Shown piece by piece: positions 59,942 to 64,000 of a stretch of 64,000 bases of DNA. The position numbers were made by a program, and so were the translations under genes. The notes beneath the pieces were generated by a model, which did no database searches, had not been told where the DNA came from, and saw only the letters and a program-made list of their open reading frames with translations. Position 1 is the first letter of the stretch, and each line of letters starts with the position of its first letter. The DNA comes from Magnaporthiopsis rhizophila (Eukaryota; Ascomycota; Sordariomycetes; Magnaporthales; Magnaporthaceae). The stretch spans positions 124,001-188,000 of the forward strand of contig PYSS01000024.1 of assembly GCA_003049465.1 (NCBI GenBank), in the 5' to 3' direction.

Positions 59942-60178
59942 TCAACCAACCATGATGCAAGAGTGAACTGATTCCTGATCAAAATTTTCCGCACTTTCAG
60001 ACGCACTTTCATCCACCTCTATAATTTTACCCCTTATCTTTGCAACTCGGCATATATCCATAAAGTCCTGGTTAGGGTCCGGCACAACCCTTTTCCTTTT
60101 ATAAGGGCGTTGCGCTTCCAATTCGGCCTTTAACTGCTTAATTTTTTGTTGGGCCATAACCAATTCGAATTTACGCAC
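59942..60178 (-). pseudogene. Transposase C-terminal remnant (Fot1/pogo type)
   Basis: 78 residues with a coiled-coil-like start (AQQKIKQLKAELEAQ), a basic patch (KRKRVVPDPNQDF) and an acidic end, as in C-termini of fungal CENP-B/pogo-like transposases. Less RIP-damaged than the inner part. Confidence 0.6.
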
Positions 60179-60863
60179 TCCGTACCTTTTTTAAACTTTT
60201 CGGAAAAAAAGCTGCGCTGTGGAACTTTGCAAGGTTCGGTTTTAAAAAGTGCTAATTTGGATAGCTAAGTTTTGGTTTCGTTTGGAAATTTTCCAGTTAA
60301 TTTGGGACAGCCGGAAAAGGACCTTTAAATGTTTTTGGCCCTATTATTTTCAGCAAATTATTAAATTGCGGATTGCCGGCCGTTTTGGTTAAAATTTTTA
60401 AGCAAAAGCCGGTTTATAAGCGGCTTTTGCAAATTGCGTGGCCAAAAGCCTATTGCCCGCCACCCTAATACAATTATATAAAGGGTAAAAGTTTTGGTGC
60501 ATATATAAATATAGGCCGTTAAAAATTAATGCTTTTTTATTATTATAAAACAGGTAAATAAAGCTTAAAACCCTAATTTTTGGCGGTAGGCATATTTAAA
60601 AGGGCTAAAAATAGATAAATCCAAAAATTGCAAAATGTGGGAGGTATAGGCAGGTAAATATAATAAATAAATGTTATTTTGCAGGCGAAAAAATATAAAC
60701 TTTTTGGTTATATGGGATTTATAATTATCTAGTATCAAAAAATATAATACAAAGGTAAAGGGTTGGATGCCCGGGAGAAAAAGTTTTTATAACCATTTAA
60801 TTTTAGTATTATTAATAGTTTATTTGTTATTTATTATAATAAATTCCTAACCTTTAAAAAAAC

Positions 60864-61118
60864 CTAAATCCTCCGGAAATTATTATTTTTGCACGCTTTT
60901 CCCTTTAAATATAATAAATAAAAAAGGGCAATTTTTATAACCGAAATATATTTGATAAAAAAGGTCCAAATGCGGGTTTCGGGCTTTTTTTTTTGCAAAA
61001 GCCGGGCTTTTGCAAGGCCTAAAACAAACCCGTTACCCGTTTTACCCTTTTGCAGGCCCCTTTCGTTAGTATTATTTATATTTTCCGGCTTTATTTGGGC
61101 CACCCCGGAAATTTGCAA
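60864..61118 (-). pseudogene. Transposase DDE-region remnant (Fot1/pogo type)
   Basis: Contains IKPENINNTNERGLQKGKTG and, further on, WTFFIKYISVIKIAL ... YLKGKA. These match the 'N-x-DE-x-G ... W-T-x-IE-x-IS ... FKGK' segment of DDE_1 transposases, with Asp and Glu positions replaced by Asn and Lys as expected from RIP. Confidence 0.65.
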
Positions 61119-61147
61119 ATATACCCACCACTTTTTTATTATAATAA

Positions 61148-61604
61148 TGTTACGACCACAGCTGGCAGGGGACAGAAGGGCTGGGGCTAACCCCCAGCGG
61201 TACGCTTTTACCCCGCAAATCCTGGAGAACCAAGGGTTGCATAACTAAGGCCAGGGTGAGCGAGAGAGCACGTGATCAGATATTTACCTAAGCATAATAA
61301 TATATTTATTATAAATATAACAAATATAGCACAGTGATATATTTGTTATAAATATAACAAATATAATACAGGTGTGGTGAAAAGATTTACGGGTATATAA
61401 AAAAGGATATCCTACTGTGTTAAATAGCTGGATTAAGGCCGGGGTATTAATTAACCTAAATTAGTTTTAAAGCATTTCTTTGGGCAAATAATCGAAATTT
61501 TTATTATTACCCCAGTTCCAGCACAAGGCGATTTTGTGAAAACCATATTGCTTAATACCTTTCCTAATATATTTTATTTTAAAAACAGAAAATTATTTGT
61601 AATA
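61148..61604 (+). repeat. 5' LTR of the third retroelement
   Basis: About 457 bases. It begins TGTTACGACCACAGCTGGCA, nearly identical to the inner family's LTR start on its own coding strand, and ends near TTTGTAATA (mutated from TTTGTAACA). The first 120 bases are GC-normal, the rest RIP-like. Confidence 0.8.
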
Positions 61605-61933
61605 TTTTAACTGATTCTATTTAGTATTTACCGAAAATAACAAATAGTAATAATTATATTCATCGCAGGCAAAAAATCCAAAAATATTATTATTGCTGGC
61701 AAATTGTATAATAACCTTTTGGCGGCCATACAAGTATTTATTGCAAAAATCGAAAAATTTAAAAAAGTTTAAACCGAGCCCCATATTATTATTAAATTTT
61801 ACAAATTTTTTTTGCCAAATAAATATAATAAAAAAAAAACAAAATTAAAATATTCCTAACCGAATATAAAGGATATTTTTTATTTTATTAAAACTATTTT
61901 TAGTGGGAAAAACAGAAAATTGCTTATACAATT

Positions 61934-62143
61934 ATGCGCCTGAATAGTAAGGTTAAGGATTGGTTCGAATTTATTTGGTCCGATTACCTAAAGGGGCATA
62001 ACAAGTCCAAAAAAAAAATTAAGCTAATATTTGCTAATTTCGAAAAGTTCGGAGAAAAATTGCTAAAATTTTCGGATAAATTAATAAAAAATGGATGGCT
62101 AAAAGGGAATTATTTTAACTCCGGCAAAAAAGCCCCGTATTAA
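61934..62143 (+). pseudogene. gag remnant of the third retroelement
   Basis: A 69-residue open stretch: RLNSKVKDWFEFIWSDYLKG, then a KSKKKIKLIFANFEKFGEK helix. It corresponds to the part of gag that follows the stop in the inner element (34.4-34.58 kb). Truncated by stops. Confidence 0.75.
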
Positions 62144-64000
62144 TTTATATTTCCGAATTTTAGCAATTAGTTAATAAATTTAATTGGATAAAAAATACCA
62201 AAATAATTCAGCTTTATCAAAGGTTAAAAAATAATATAAAAAATAAATTATCCAAATAGGAACAATTTGAAAATTTTATTAATTATATTATTATGGCCGT
62301 CTGTATTAGTAATAAATTATACAAATAATACTTTGAAAAAAAAAGCCTAGCAAATTAAGCCAGTAATATAAAATAATAAAACCAACCAAAAAAAAACAAA
62401 ATAATAACAATTTACGGTTTATAGCACACATTTTGGATTTATAAATTTTAATACTAGAATTATATACCAGCAAAAAAAATAAAAGCATATTAGGTTTAAA
62501 AATTTAAAGGACGGGAAATATTTTAAATATGGAAACAAAGGATATATTAAAAAAAACTGTTTATAAAAAAACCGATAAACGGTTATTTTTTGCCGAAAAA
62601 GTGCACCAGAAAATTATAAATTTATAATTTTAACCTTATCTAAAACAGCATAATAAATAATAAAAAAAAACCTGTATTCCGGAGCATTGTTCAGCTAAAC
62701 CTATTATTTTGATAAAAATTATATAGTTTATTGCTCCGATAAAAATATTACAGGGTATTATCTTAAATAATAATTTACTATAATGCAATAAATTAGCCAA
62801 TTCCGGATTAACGGTAAAAAAAAATTAATATTATTATTAACCTTATAATATCCGAAAAAAATAATAATATAGCAGTTTAAATTTCGAGGAAACTTAAAAA
62901 AATTAGGTGCTATAATAATTGTATACCAATAACGGAAAAATTTGCTAAACAAAATAAAAAGCTCGAAAAATTAGCCCGGAGTAAAAGCATATCAAACACC
63001 TCGATTAATAACCCCGAAAAAAACCCAAATACGGATATAAAAATGGAACAACCTTTGGGCCAAATGCATTTATTATAAGCCCAGAAAAAAAAGCTAAACC
63101 TGATAGGATTTTGGGAAACCGCAAAAATGGGCCCCAATAACGAAAAACCTAGCAAAAAACGATATATGGTTAATTTTAAAAAACTCCAGCAAAATCTTAA
63201 TTAGCAACTGATCGATATAAAAAAATAACCCCTTATAACCAAAAAAAAAAATACAAAAAGCATATATTTTATTCAAGTTTTTGGAAATAAACCGATAATT
63301 TTGGGATTAATCCAAACCTATTAGTGGTTTAATATGCAAAAAACCAGCGCAAAATAATAAAAAAAAACCCCTGGATTGGTTAAGGAATAACCAGTTGATT
63401 ATTTATTACGGGGCATTATTCGAGAATATTCCGAACCTGAACCAGTAATTAGCGCAGCTATATACGCTAAACCATAAAAATATGGACCCTGATACAGGCC
63501 ATTATAATAAATTATTTTGGGCCAAATATTTGTATAATAATTATAAATAATATATAATTAAAAAATTAAAGCATAATTTTTTTTTATAAAAAAAAAGAAA
63601 AAAACCAGTGTAATATTTATAATAGAAATATCAGTTTCCGAAATGGTAAATAGCAAAAATAAGCTATAAAGGTTTTGCAGTAATTTTTAAACTATTACTG
63701 GCATATTTTATAATATATATAACAAAAATTTTTATATATTAAATATGCAGAAAGCCGAAATGCAAAATTTATATAAAAGAAAAAGCGCAAACCTGAACGG
63801 ATAAATTTGTCCGTTTAACAAAAGCAACCGGGGACCGGAAAAAGGCGCCCTAAGCAAAAAATTAAAAGGTTCACCCGAAAAAAAGGCACGGGTAAAATAA
63901 TAATAACCGGTAAAAATCCTAATAATAACGATTAATAACCAATACGAATATATCAGAACAATAATATATTGGAAAAAACAAAAAATAAAAATTATGATCA

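Larger units (their letters stand above)
59840..61147 (-). mobile_element. Fot1/pogo-like DNA transposon remnant, cut by an LTR retroelement
   Basis: The left end starts after a TA dinucleotide (59838-59839) with AGTCAATGCACCCCAAATCG, which resembles the terminal repeat of fungal Fot1-type elements, plus subterminal cggccacc repeats. Transposase remnants read on the minus strand: C-terminus at 59942-60178, DDE-domain part at 60864-61118. Sequence becomes AT-rich inward (RIP). At 61148 a retroelement LTR begins, so the rest of the transposase and the other terminal repeat must lie beyond the window. Confidence 0.72.
61148..64000 (+). mobile_element. Third LTR retroelement, same family as the inner element, truncated by the window end
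   Basis: Starts with TGTTAC at 61148. The LTR (to about 61604) and following gag region are the reverse-complement counterpart of the inner element at 28115-35376: the LTR start, the gag block, the 'tttggatttataaatttt' segment (62433) and the block near 63200-63300 all align. Extremely AT-rich with no long frames. Inserted into the Fot1-like transposon, in the opposite orientation to the inner element. Confidence 0.82.

Noticed and set aside
1..64000. CRISPR arrays, bacterial operons, rRNA or tRNA genes
   Set aside because: No regularly spaced identical repeats, ribosome binding sites or convincing cloverleaf were found; gene structure is fungal.

Overview
The window is nuclear DNA of a filamentous ascomycete, most likely a sordariomycete. 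Evidence for this: GC-rich, C-ending codon use; short introns (about 60-210 bases) with GTATGT/GTAAGT-type donors; fungal family content (RGS-LOV photoreceptor, tannase-type feruloyl esterase, CSC1/RSN1 channel, CBM18 protein); and AT-rich repeat islands full of C:G to T:A changes, the footprint of repeat-induced point mutation (RIP). The exact genus cannot be fixed from the sequence.

Layout. 1-4.6 kb: no supported gene. 4.6-6.2 kb (+): secreted feruloyl esterase/tannase, behind a G-run-rich promoter tract. 9.9-13.5 kb (+): eight-exon meiotic mismatch-repair homologue MSH4 with an acidic tail. 15.2-18.9 kb (+): five-exon RGS-LOV blue-light receptor. 20.3-21.9 kb (-): three-exon protein of unknown function. 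24.2-39.4 kb: a RIP-mutated nest of two Ty3/gypsy LTR retrotransposons, both on the minus strand. The outer one (24242-39436, 364-base LTRs, ACGCG target duplication) contains the inner one (28115-35376, 485-base LTRs, GCATT duplication). 41.1-44.0 kb (-): dynamin-superfamily GTPase with a polyQ tail. 45.2-48.3 kb (+): CSC1/OSCA-type channel, divergent from the dynamin gene. 48.8-49.7 kb (-): secreted protein with three chitin-binding modules. 52.2-52.4 kb: a fold-back/MITE-like inverted repeat. 53.2-54.0 kb (+): uncharacterised ORF with a good TATA box. 57.1-58.2 kb (+): D-2-hydroxyacid (D-lactate-type) dehydrogenase. 59.8-61.1 kb: remnant of a Fot1/pogo-like DNA transposon, cut by a third LTR retroelement (61148 to the window end, plus strand) of the same family as the inner element at 28-35 kb.

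The genes form no pathway or cluster. They are individually regulated housekeeping, sensory and secreted functions separated by 0.5-3.7 kb intergenic stretches. The most notable items are the RGS-LOV protein with a basic amphipathic linker helix, the fully resolvable nested retrotransposons with two intact target duplications, the uneven RIP between LTRs and interiors, and the 238-base inverted repeat. Exon boundaries were assigned by eye from splice consensus, reading frame and family alignment.
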